Shown here: one piece after another, positions 18,169 through 24,596 of the stretch
Numbering within the stretch: position 1 is the stretch's first letter
Layout of the letters: each line of letters begins with the position of its first letter
From: Clostridia bacterium
GTDB taxonomy: Bacteria > Bacillota > Clostridia > Christensenellales > CAG-138
Reading direction: 5' to 3'
Length of the DNA stretch: 43,121 nucleotides
Assembly (NCBI GenBank): GCA_017448545.1
Contig: JAFSLH010000012.1
Span: forward strand, 86,884-130,004
Position numbers and translations under genes: made by a program
The notes under the pieces: model-generated
Databases searched by the model: none
The model's input: only the letters and a program-made list of their open reading frames with translations
What the model was told of the DNA's origin: nothing

Positions 18169-18293
18169 GGTTGTAATATGCCTCCCCTGTGCAAGGGGAG
18201 GTGGATCGGCGCAGCCGAGACGGTAGGGTTGTAATATGCCTCCCCCCTGTGCAAGGGGAGGTGGATCGGCGCAGCCGAGACGGTAGGGTTGTA
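18121..18293 (+). repeat. Three tandem copies of interspersed palindromic repeat family A
   Basis: Copies begin at 18121, 18179 and 18237 (58-bp period). Each has a stem CCTCCCC/GGGGAGG around TGTGCAA, then GATCGGCGCAGCCGAGACGG and TAGGGTTGTA. Copy 3 has two extra C residues in the stem. The copies are otherwise identical, indicating recent tandem expansion. The unit includes GGCGCAGCC, also used as a hairpin in the family B arrays. Confidence 0.92.
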
Positions 18294-18343
18294 GGGAAAC
18301 GCTCTCATTCTTTCCCCGCACGTCCAACCTTCCAACCCCACCC

Positions 18344-18372
18344 TGCCCTCCCCTTACACAGGGGAGGCTGCC
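18344..18372 (-). repeat. Partial inverted copy of family A stem
   Basis: CTCCCCTTACACAGGGGAGG is the inverse of the family A stem, 50 bp from the tandem copies. It could pair with them into a larger fold. Confidence 0.75.
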
Positions 18373-18391
18373 AACCCTCATTCAAGCAAAA

Positions 18392-18427
18392 AGAGGATGT
18401 TGAGAAATTGGTTTCTCAGCGTCCTCT
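18392..18427. terminator. Bidirectional intrinsic terminator between NUDIX and the 198-aa gene
   Basis: A 16-bp stem, AGAGGATGTTGAGAAA (18392-18407) against TTTCTCAGCGTCCTCT (18412-18427), has two G-U pairs when read on the plus strand and a 4-nt loop. TGTTTTAATT follows on the plus strand and CTTTTT on the minus strand. It serves convergent genes. Confidence 0.8.
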
Positions 18428-18449
18428 GTTTTAATTCTTGTCCTCTGTT

Positions 18450-19046
18450 TTATTCCTTTTCGCTTGCGATTCTGGCGAGCGTCTCGCCGGAAAGCCATTT
18501 CAGAAGATCCTTCGGCGTGGCGGGCAGGTCGACGGTCAGAAACTCGGTGTGCTTTGGCACCATCTGCGTCGGGTCGTCGCTCGTCGCCCAGTTTACACGC
18601 GTCAAAACGGGCGCGTCGCAGTCCCGGATGTCCCCGTCCGGCAGCTCGGTATGCTGCAGCAGGATCGTCGCTTCGCGGTTGTCCGAAATCCAGCGGCCGA
18701 AATTCGTCGTCGGACTTTTCCAGATCCACGTCGTCGTGCCGTCCTTGGTTTTGCCGCGCTTGAGGTAGCCGTTGTACACGTCCTGCGTGCAGCGCATCAG
18801 CCAGACCACATGGTAGCCCGCCTTCTGGAAATGCTCGCAGACCGGGAAAAACGACGCTTCCATCAAAAGGCCGTCCTGCAGCATCACGGCAAAATGATTC
18901 ATCAGAATAAACGCGACGACGCTTTCGCCGTCCGCGGCGACCGGCACGTTTCGGCATTCGGGCGGCACGAGGCTGCGCCAGCGATCGCGCCAGTCCTCCG
19001 GCGCGGACTGCTCATACGGGGGTTTTCCCCGGAAAAACGAAAACAT
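18450..19046 (-). CDS. Hypothetical soluble protein (198 aa), family not recognised
   Basis: The frame has an AGAAGGAG ribosome site 7 nt before the ATG and a strong promoter (19080-19108), so it is very probably expressed. It has no signal peptide or membrane span. It is rich in W, with segments such as FILMNHFAVMLQDGLLME, HVVWLMRCTQDVYNGYLKRG and TWIWKSPTTNFGRW. The ending DLLKWLSGETLARIASEKE is helical. No catalytic motif stands out and I do not assign a function. It is convergent with the NUDIX gene and shares a terminator with it. Confidence 0.75.
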   Translation of the reverse strand: MFSFFRGKPPYEQSAPEDWRDRWRSLVPPECRNVPVAADGESVVAFILMNHFAVMLQDGLLMEASFFPVCEHFQKAGYHVVWLMRCTQDVYNGYLKRGKTKDGTTTWIWKSPTTNFGRWISDNREATILLQHTELPDGDIRDCDAPVLTRVNWATSDDPTQMVPKHTEFLTVDLPATPKDLLKWLSGETLARIASEKE

Positions 19047-19079
19047 GAAAATGCTCCTTCTGTCTGTTCAATGCACGTC

Positions 19080-19108
19080 AGTATAGCAGATTCGCTCCTT
19101 CCGTGCAA
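19080..19108 (-). promoter_or_regulatory. Promoter of the 198-aa gene
   Basis: TTGCAC (19103-19108), a 17-bp spacer ending in TGC and TATACT (19080-19085) on the minus strand: both a -35 and an extended -10. The leader is about 27 nt. Confidence 0.85.
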
Positions 19109-19214
19109 GCCCCGTTTTCGCCCAAAATACAAGGCTTTTCGCCCGCTTTCGCAAAAGTTGTGTAAGGCCCGAAACGGCGCGCGCCGCAATACACAAAACG
19201 GGGTTCCGTTTGGC

Positions 19215-19370
19215 GTGAAAAAGCGGCCGTTCATCCCGTGCCGCTTGCGGCGAACGGGCGCGGTTGCTATCATCATGCCGAACTGCGGCGACGACGCGGC
19301 GGCCGGCGACGCTTCCTCCGCAGGCGACGCTTCCTCGCAGGGCGGCGAAGGACAAGGCAACGGACAATAA
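19215..19370 (+). CDS. Possible small ORF or lipoprotein remnant (51 codons, GTG start)
   Basis: This frame would begin KKRPFIPCRLRRTG, then a short hydrophobic AVAIIM, then PNCGDD and a tail of tandem GDASS units ending QGGEGQGNGQ. The tail resembles the low-complexity linker that follows the lipidated cysteine in clostridial lipoproteins, but the hydrophobic segment is too short and the lipobox is not canonical. An 18-bp duplication underlies the GDASS repeat. There is no good ribosome site. It is more likely a decayed fragment than a working gene. A hairpin follows 11 nt after the stop. Confidence 0.25.
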   Translation: MKKRPFIPCRLRRTGAVAIIMPNCGDDAAAGDASSAGDASSQGGEGQGNGQ

Positions 19371-19381
19371 GAGATTGAATG

Positions 19382-19410
19382 GGGGCTGTTCAGAAACTCT
19401 GAACGGCCCC
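19382..19410. repeat. 13-bp hairpin of the CTGTTCA/TGAAC type
   Basis: GGGGCTGTTCAGA (19382-19394) pairs with TCTGAACGGCCCC (19398-19410) with one G-U pair and a 3-nt loop. It has no T-run. It closely resembles the TIR gene terminator at 24473, so it may be a dispersed terminator module adjoining the family B array. Confidence 0.6.
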
Positions 19411-19411
19411 A

Positions 19412-19700
19412 GTGATAGAAAGCCCTGCGGGCTTTGTGATATGCCTCCTTCGGAGACGTGATATAGCTTCGCTGTGATATGTCCTGCGGGACGCAAGGGC
19501 TTTTGATCCTATCACATGGCCGAACATCGGCCATCTATCACGTTTTTGCGGCAGCATAAAACATATCACGCCGCAAAGCGGCATATCACGACCGCACAGC
19601 GGCCATCTATCACGTTTTTGCGGCAGCATAAAACATATCACGCCGCGAAGCGGCATATCACGACCGCATAAGCGGTCAATTCACGGCGCAGCCTATTCAC
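19412..19700. repeat. Large heptamer-punctuated mini-hairpin array, family B, two opposed halves
   Basis: The left half (19412-19500) has GTGATAG/GTGATAT heptamers between hairpins such as AAAGCCCtgcGGGCTTT, AGCttcGCT and GTCCtgcGGGAC. The right half (from about 19509) carries the same heptamer inverted (ATATCAC, then ATTCAC) between TGGCCGaacaTCGGCCA, GCCGCaaaGCGGC, GCCGCgaaGCGGC, GACCGcataagCGGTC and GGCgcaGCC. A 72-bp segment is duplicated in tandem (19529-19600 and 19601-19672). The modules GACCG...CGGTC and GGCGCAGCC are shared with the array at 4431. No protein-coding gene is seen in it. Confidence 0.88.
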
Positions 19701-19704
19701 TCAA

Positions 19705-19739
19705 AAAGAGGGGTTCGGAGCGGTTCCGAATCCCTCTTT
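19705..19739 (-). terminator. Intrinsic terminator of the polysaccharide deacetylase gene
   Basis: A 15-bp stem, AAAGAGGGGTTCGGA (19705-19719) against TCCGAATCCCTCTTT (19725-19739), with a 5-nt loop. On the minus strand it is followed by TTTTTGAG. It starts 20 nt after the gene's stop. Confidence 0.82.
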
Positions 19740-19758
19740 CTCTTTTGATTCCCTCTTT

Positions 19759-20655
19759 TTATTCCGGACGGCTGCGGAACGAACGGCCCGGCTGCAGGCC
19801 GGTCTGGGTTCCCTCGAACAGCTCGCTGACCGTCACGAGGTCGTAGCCCTGTTCGAGCAGCCACGGGATCATTTCGTCGAGCGCGTCCAGCGTCGGCTGA
19901 TGATGGTCGTGGCACAGGATGATCGCGCCGTCGTGCGTCTTCTTTTTCACGACCTCCATGATCTTCTGCACGTTCTTCGACTGCCAGTCCGCCGTGTCCA
20001 CCGACCACAGAATCTGCGCCATGTTCGCGGCCTTGGCGCCGTACAGCACGTCGCTGTTGTAGGAGCCTCCCGGCGGACGCATGATCTTCGGCGTATAGCC
20101 GCCTTCGATCCAGCTCGAAATCTCCGCCGCTGCGCTCATCAGCCGCCGGTAGTTCTGGCTGCCGGAAAAGTTGATCATCTTGTCGTGGTTCAGTCCGTGC
20201 ACGCCGATCTCGCAGCCGAGGTCGATCATGCGCTGCAGCATCGGCCCGGTCGTGTCGTTGATCGCGGACGCGAGCACAAAGAACGTCGCGTGCACGCCGT
20301 ACTCCTCCAGCTTGTCCAGCACCGGCATGGTCAGCGTCAGGTTCGGCCCGTCGTCGAACGTCAGGGCGACCATTTTCCGGTTCGGATCCTTCGTCGGCTC
20401 GGGCGTGGGCGTCGGCTCCGGCGTCGGCGTCGGTTCCGGCGTGGGCGTCGGCGACGGGGTCGGAATCGCCGTCGCCCGGACGGCGGTTTCCAAGGGCTCC
20501 GGCGTCGCAAGCTGCACCGCGACCACCTGCCGCGGTTCGTCGGTCGGCGCAAGCGTCGCCGCAATCGTTTCCGGCAGCGTCGTCGGCGCGGCGGTTTCGC
20601 ACGCGCAGGTCAGCGCCAGCACAAGGCATAAGCAGATTGTCAGTACTCGTTTCAT
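19759..20655 (-). CDS. Secreted polysaccharide deacetylase (NodB/CE4 family)
   Basis: 298 aa. The N-terminus KRVLTICLCLVLALTCAC is a signal peptide with a possible lipobox ending at C. A T/P/E-rich linker follows (about 65-95), built from repeated TPEPTP units. The NodB domain shows VALTFDDGP (motif 1), EIGVHGLNH (metal histidines, motif 2), RPPGGSYN (motif 3), DTADW (motif 4) and ILCHDHH (motif 5), a complete CE4 catalytic set. It probably deacetylates peptidoglycan or another wall glycan outside the membrane. The ATG at 20655 lies 7 nt after the -10 element with no ribosome site, so the mRNA is predicted leaderless; an ATG 6 codons upstream would lie inside the promoter. Confidence 0.9.
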   Translation of the reverse strand: MKRVLTICLCLVLALTCACETAAPTTLPETIAATLAPTDEPRQVVAVQLATPEPLETAVRATAIPTPSPTPTPEPTPTPEPTPTPEPTKDPNRKMVALTFDDGPNLTLTMPVLDKLEEYGVHATFFVLASAINDTTGPMLQRMIDLGCEIGVHGLNHDKMINFSGSQNYRRLMSAAAEISSWIEGGYTPKIMRPPGGSYNSDVLYGAKAANMAQILWSVDTADWQSKNVQKIMEVVKKKTHDGAIILCHDHHQPTLDALDEMIPWLLEQGYDLVTVSELFEGTQTGLQPGRSFRSRPE

Positions 20656-20661
20656 ACGCTT

Positions 20662-20690
20662 AGGATACCACAATTCGACGAAAAATGCAA
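20662..20690 (-). promoter_or_regulatory. Promoter of the deacetylase gene, predicting a leaderless mRNA
   Basis: TTGCAT (20685-20690), a 17-bp spacer and TATCCT (20662-20667) on the minus strand, followed by 6 nt and then the ATG. It is divergent from the flavodoxin promoter about 55 bp away. Confidence 0.72.
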
Positions 20691-20745
20691 GATCGGTGAA
20701 AACGGCGCAAAAACCGGATTTTTACAGTTTTCTTTCCGTGCGGTC

Positions 20746-20774
20746 TTGAATCCTTTCGTTTTTTCGTATATAAT
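20746..20774 (+). promoter_or_regulatory. Promoter of the flavodoxin-hydrolase-TIR gene group
   Basis: TTGAAT (20746-20751), a 17-bp spacer and a consensus TATAAT (20769-20774). ACGGAGGAT, the ribosome site, follows at about 20783-20791. It is the only clear promoter before the TIR gene, suggesting one transcript 20781-24507. Confidence 0.85.
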
Positions 20775-20797
20775 AGAACAAAAACGGAGGATCCCCA

Positions 20798-21244
20798 ATG
20801 AGCCGTATTTTTGTGTATTACAGCGACACCGGCAACGGCGACGCGGTCGCGTCGTACCTCAAAGACAAGGGCTTTGCCGTCCGCAAGGTCATTCCGAAAA
20901 AGCCGCTTGCCAAGTCCTTCTTTTGGAAAATCCTGCAGGGCGGGTTCCTCGCCGGGATCGGCGCAAAGTCGCCGCTGAACGGCTTCGACCCGGACGTAAG
21001 CGCGTTCGACGAGGTCGTAATCGGTTCGCCGATCTGGAACGGCCGGCTTGCCTGCCCGATCAACACCGTGCTGGAGCAGACCGATCTCAGTGAGAAAAAA
21101 CTCACGTTCCTGCTGTATTCCGGCAGCGGCGCCGCGCCGCAGGCGGAAAGCAAGATTCAATCGCAATTCCAAAGCGCAGCCGTGCTGCACCTGAAGCAGC
21201 CGCTGGACAACCCGGCCGAGCTTACAAAACTGGCCGCGCTCTGA
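20798..21244 (+). CDS. Flavodoxin-like protein
   Basis: 148 aa. The N-terminal strand and phosphate loop IFVYYSDTGNGDAVA match an FMN-binding flavodoxin site, and FDEVVIGSPIWNGRLACP matches the loop that contacts the isoalloxazine ring. Flavodoxins are cytosolic one- or two-electron carriers; this type also occurs as accessory flavodoxin domains of unknown partner. GGAGG ribosome site 7 nt upstream. A shortened hydrolase gene starts 27 nt later and the TIR gene after that, probably as one operon. Its C-terminal half, with many Q and L, is less typical. Confidence 0.82.
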   Translation: MSRIFVYYSDTGNGDAVASYLKDKGFAVRKVIPKKPLAKSFFWKILQGGFLAGIGAKSPLNGFDPDVSAFDEVVIGSPIWNGRLACPINTVLEQTDLSEKKLTFLLYSGSGAAPQAESKIQSQFQSAAVLHLKQPLDNPAELTKLAAL

Positions 21245-21271
21245 CGATCCATCATCAGGAAGTAAGAAACG

Positions 21272-21655
21272 ATGGAAACGAAACCGAACCGACCGACCGC
21301 CGTTCTGTATGTGCACGGCATGGGCGGCAGCCCGACGGAAAGCGAGCATTACCGCGCGCTGTTCCCGAACTGTGATATCGTGGGGCTCAACTATCAGACG
21401 TTCTGCCCCGAGGAAACCGGCATCGGGCTTTACTGGAAGGACGTCGTCTATATTCGCGAAAAACCGTACCGCTGGCACGTCCCGACGCATATTCTGTACG
21501 GCGCCGCCGACCGGCTGATCCCGTACGACGCGATCACGACGTTTGCCGACGCGCACGGCGCGGACGTCACCGTCCTTGAGGACGGCAAGCACTGGTTCCA
21601 CACCGACGAGCAGATGGCCTTCCTCGACGGCTGGATTCGCTCGCTGCAGCGGTAA
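21272..21655 (+). CDS. Shortened alpha/beta-hydrolase-like protein lacking the nucleophile segment (127 aa)
   Basis: The N-terminus AVLYVHGMGGSPTESEHY and the C-terminal half VPTHILYGAADRL...GKHWFHTDEQMAFLDGWI are clear alpha/beta hydrolase pieces: the oxyanion HG loop, the acidic-residue strand and the catalytic His region. Between CDIVGLNYQTF and YWKDVVYIREKPYRW about 90-100 residues expected in full-length relatives are missing, including the GxSxG nucleophile elbow and lid. The reading frame stays open across the junction. It is either an in-frame deletion derivative without hydrolase activity or a decaying gene. An AGGAAG site precedes the ATG. The judgement on missing length comes from recalled family structure, not an alignment. 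Confidence 0.75.
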   Translation: METKPNRPTAVLYVHGMGGSPTESEHYRALFPNCDIVGLNYQTFCPEETGIGLYWKDVVYIREKPYRWHVPTHILYGAADRLIPYDAITTFADAHGADVTVLEDGKHWFHTDEQMAFLDGWIRSLQR

Positions 21656-21730
21656 ACCGGGTGAGCGGCGTGCGGCAAGCCCTCCTCCATCCCCCATCAG
21701 ACCAACAGCATCCCCAGGAGAGGAAACAGA

Positions 21731-24448
21731 ATGGATCAGCAAGGCTATTGCGCATTTATCAGTTACCGGCATCAGTCTCCGGATCAGGAGATCGCAAAGA
21801 TGCTGCACACCGCGATCGAAACGTATGGCATTCCGGCGGCGATTAAAAAACAAACCGGCAGAAAGACGATGGGAAAGGTCTTTCGCGATCAGGAGGAGCT
21901 GCCGCTGTCGGCCGACCTCGGCGGGGACATCGAAGCCGCGCTGGATCGGAGCGAGTGGTTCATCGCGATCTGCTCGCCGCGCTATCCGGAAAGCAAATGG
22001 TGCATGCGCGAGCTGGAATACTTCATCGCGCGCAAAGGGCGCGATCACGTGCTGACCCTGCTCGTGGAGGGCGAGCCGGAGGACAGCTTCCCCGAAGTCC
22101 TTCGTCTGCTGCGGAACGAAGACGGCACCGAAACCGAAATCGAACCGCTTGCAGCGGACGTGCGCGGCTCGACGTTTTCGGAAAGCGCAAAGAAGCTGAA
22201 AAGCGAAAAGCTGCGGATCCTTGCGCCGATGCTGGGGCTCGGCTTTGACGATCTCAAGCGCCGTGCGCGGCAAAGAAGAATCCGGCTCGCAGTCACAGCG
22301 GCGGCGGCCGTATTCGTTGCGGCGGCGGCTTTTACGACGTACCTTGTCGTCAACCACATGCGCAACGAGGCGCTGAAGCGTGAAGCAGCAGAACAGCAGC
22401 GCATTGCGGAGGAGCAGGCGGCGCTGGCCGCCGAGCGGCAGAAGCTGGCCGAGGAAGAACAGCGCCGCGCCGAAGAGGAGCGGAGGAACGCGATCTACAA
22501 CGACCTCGGCGAACGGATGGAACGCGCGGCCGCCGCGCTCAACGCGGGCGAAAAGCGCGAAGCGGCCAAGATTCTGATCGACGCATACGCGATCAGCGAG
22601 GAAAACGAGCAGATGCGGCACAATGAACTCCTTGCCCTGCTGCGCCGCGCGATGTATATCGAGCCGTTCACGATCGTTTCGAGCTTCAACAATCAGAACA
22701 TGCAGCTGCTCGACATCAAGGCGTCGCCGGACGGCACGCGCGCGGTCGGCGTCGTCAACAACAATTCGATCGCGATGGTCGACCTGCTCCAAAACGAGAT
22801 TCTTTATACGGTGACCGCGGACAACGCGCTGATGATGTACCCCTGCTTCTCCGACGACGGCGCGCGCTTTCTGGCGTACTGCGACTACGGCCGGTTCGTG
22901 GCGGTCTGGAACACCGAGGACGGTTCCGAAGCGTTCCGCTACACGAGCAAAAAGGATGCGGCGTACGAGATCAGCAACGCCGTCTTCTGGAAGGGCAGCG
23001 ATACGATTCTCGTGCAGGATGCGGACAAGCTCCTGCTTGTCGACGCCGACGGCACGGAAACGCTGTTCTATACCTACGGCGAGCAGATGCCGGACTACAA
23101 CCCTGACGACAATATCATGACGCGCATCAGCGGTATGCCGCTTGACGAACTGTACACGAACGTCGCAGACGGATATGCGATGGATGTTCTCGTGACCGCC
23201 GATTGTGAACGCGTCGTGATCACCGGCAAGGCCGGCGAAACGGGTGTAATCGTGCTGGACGGACAGGGCAAGCGGGTATTTATGCCGACCGTGCCCGGCG
23301 ACCCAACGTGCATGATGCCGGGCACGTTTGGCGAAAAATGGTCGATTTCGCCCGACGGCAAGACGCTTTGCTGCCTGTCCCTGCTCTCCTTTATCGCCGG
23401 GTGGGATATGGACACCGGTGAAATGATCTTTATCGAAGCCGTCGAGAGCAATTCCGGGGATATGCCGTCGACGCCGATCTTTACGCCCGATTCCGGGATT
23501 CTTGCCTATACGTTCGGTTCCACGCTGTACGTCTGCGACGCCGGTACTGCGACGCCGTTCCTGGTCGCGAACCTTGATGAAACGAACTATATTCCGTCGA
23601 TCCGGTTCACCTCGGACGGCAAATACCTGCTGATGACGAACGAAGCCATGTTCATCATCAACGCCGAAACGTGGGCGGCGGAGCTGATCGTTTCGGCGGA
23701 GGGCACGAACTACAACGGCATGGTTCCGATGGAAAACATGGTGCTCTGCTCGCGCTACGACGGCGTAATCTACTTCTACAGCATGCCGGCTTTGGCGTCG
23801 GTTACGACTGCGGACAGCTTTTCGGGGCCGCTCATGGACCCATATGATCCGCAGCGCGCGGTCGCGTGCGTGCCGCTGATCCGTCAGCACGAGCTTTCGG
23901 CGACGTTCCTGCAAACGAATTTCTATAAGGATTACCCGTCGAAGCTCTGCTTCTCGCGCGACGGGAGCGTCGCCGCCATTGCGTATCCGGACGGCACGAT
24001 CGAGCTTTTCGACACGCAGGGCGACGGCACGGTCCGCGATACGATCGGGCAGCTCTATACCTATATCAACGCGCTCGCGATCTCGGAGGACCGGCTCATC
24101 GCGATCGACATGAATACGCGCATGATGGTCTATAACCTGAACACGCACTCTGTCGAGACGATTCAGAAGAACGGCACGCAGTATACATCCTTTGCGTTCA
24201 ACGGGGACGGCTCGCTGATGATGGCGCTGTGCGAAGGGCTGACGCGGATCGACGTGTTCGATCTCGATGACGGCTGCCGGCTTCTGTTCTCGCTGCAATC
24301 GTCGCTGACCTTCTCGGATATGGCGTTCTCGGCGGACGGCGCGTACGCGGTCGGCGTCACCGCCTCCGGCACGTATGTGATCGGCGACCTGTTCGCCGAC
24401 GAAGCCGCCCTGATCGCCCGTGCGGAGTCGTTCGCGTCGGATCGGTAA
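21731..24448 (+). CDS. TIR domain - transmembrane - coiled coil - beta-propeller protein (905 aa)
   Basis: Residues 1-120 form a TIR domain: YCAFISYRHQSPDQEIAK (strand A, box 1), GKVFRDQEELPLS, and FIAICSPRYPESKWCMRELE, where Glu94 in the W-C-x-x-E-L helix matches the catalytic Glu of NAD-cleaving TIRs. A conserved linker (about 140-180) ends in the basic KRRARQRRIR, directly before a single membrane helix (about 185-207). A charged coiled coil (about 210-255) and a helical segment (255-310) follow. Residues about 315-895 hold at least eight propeller strands with S-P-D-G-like turns (ASPDGTRAVG, ISPDGKTLCC, FTSDGKYLLM, FSRDGSVAAI, FSADGAYAVG). By the positive-inside rule the TIR is cytosolic and the propeller outside. 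It may signal by NAD+ cleavage or TIR assembly; no partner effector is obvious. AGGAG site upstream; last gene before a terminator. Confidence 0.88.
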   Translation: MDQQGYCAFISYRHQSPDQEIAKMLHTAIETYGIPAAIKKQTGRKTMGKVFRDQEELPLSADLGGDIEAALDRSEWFIAICSPRYPESKWCMRELEYFIARKGRDHVLTLLVEGEPEDSFPEVLRLLRNEDGTETEIEPLAADVRGSTFSESAKKLKSEKLRILAPMLGLGFDDLKRRARQRRIRLAVTAAAAVFVAAAAFTTYLVVNHMRNEALKREAAEQQRIAEEQAALAAERQKLAEEEQRRAEEERRNAIYNDLGERMERAAAALNAGEKREAAKILIDAYAISEENEQMRHNELLALLRRAMYIEPFTIVSSFNNQNMQLLDIKASPDGTRAVGVVNNNSIAMVDLLQNEILYTVTADNALMMYPCFSDDGARFLAYCDYGRFVAVWNTEDGSEAFRYTSKKDAAYEISNAVFWKGSDTILVQDADKLLLVDADGTETLFYTYGEQMPDYNPDDNIMTRISGMPLDELYTNVADGYAMDVLVTADCERVVITGKAGETGVIVLDGQGKRVFMPTVPGDPTCMMPGTFGEKWSISPDGKTLCCLSLLSFIAGWDMDTGEMIFIEAVESNSGDMPSTPIFTPDSGILAYTFGSTLYVCDAGTATPFLVANLDETNYIPSIRFTSDGKYLLMTNEAMFIINAETWAAELIVSAEGTNYNGMVPMENMVLCSRYDGVIYFYSMPALASVTTADSFSGPLMDPYDPQRAVACVPLIRQHELSATFLQTNFYKDYPSKLCFSRDGSVAAIAYPDGTIELFDTQGDGTVRDTIGQLYTYINALAISEDRLIAIDMNTRMMVYNLNTHSVETIQKNGTQYTSFAFNGDGSLMMALCEGLTRIDVFDLDDGCRLLFSLQSSLTFSDMAFSADGAYAVGVTASGTYVIGDLFADEAALIARAESFASDR

Positions 24449-24472
24449 ATCGAAGTTGATTTCACCATGAAA

Positions 24473-24507
24473 CAGGGACTGTTCAAAGCGGGTTTGAACA
24501 GTCCCTG
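24473..24507 (+). terminator. Terminator of the TIR gene group
   Basis: A perfect 15-bp stem, CAGGGACTGTTCAAA (24473-24487) against TTTGAACAGTCCCTG (24493-24507), with loop GCGGG. The tail CATTGTTTG has only a weak T-run. It lies 24 nt after the TIR stop codon. Confidence 0.75.
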
Positions 24508-24539
24508 CATTGTTTGCGCCGCACGATCACGGAAAACGG

Positions 24540-24567
24540 TTGCGTTCGGTGCGGAATATGGTATAAT
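24540..24567 (+). promoter_or_regulatory. Promoter of the FMN reductase gene
   Basis: TTGCGT (24540-24545), a 16-bp spacer and consensus TATAAT (24562-24567). The GAAGGAG ribosome site follows at about 24581. Confidence 0.8.
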
Positions 24568-24596
24568 GGCGGAAAGAAGCGAAGGAGCAAGACCCG

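Noticed and set aside
19412-19700. CRISPR array
   Set aside because: The constant unit is only 7 bp, the sequences between are palindromes rather than unique spacers, orientation flips within the array, and no cas genes are present.
20660-24298. A 1212-codon open frame on the minus strand, opposite the TIR gene
   Set aside because: The translation is rich in R, H, V, D and Q with no domain signals, and it exactly opposes a recognisable TIR-propeller gene. In GC-rich DNA with biased third positions such antisense frames stay open by chance.
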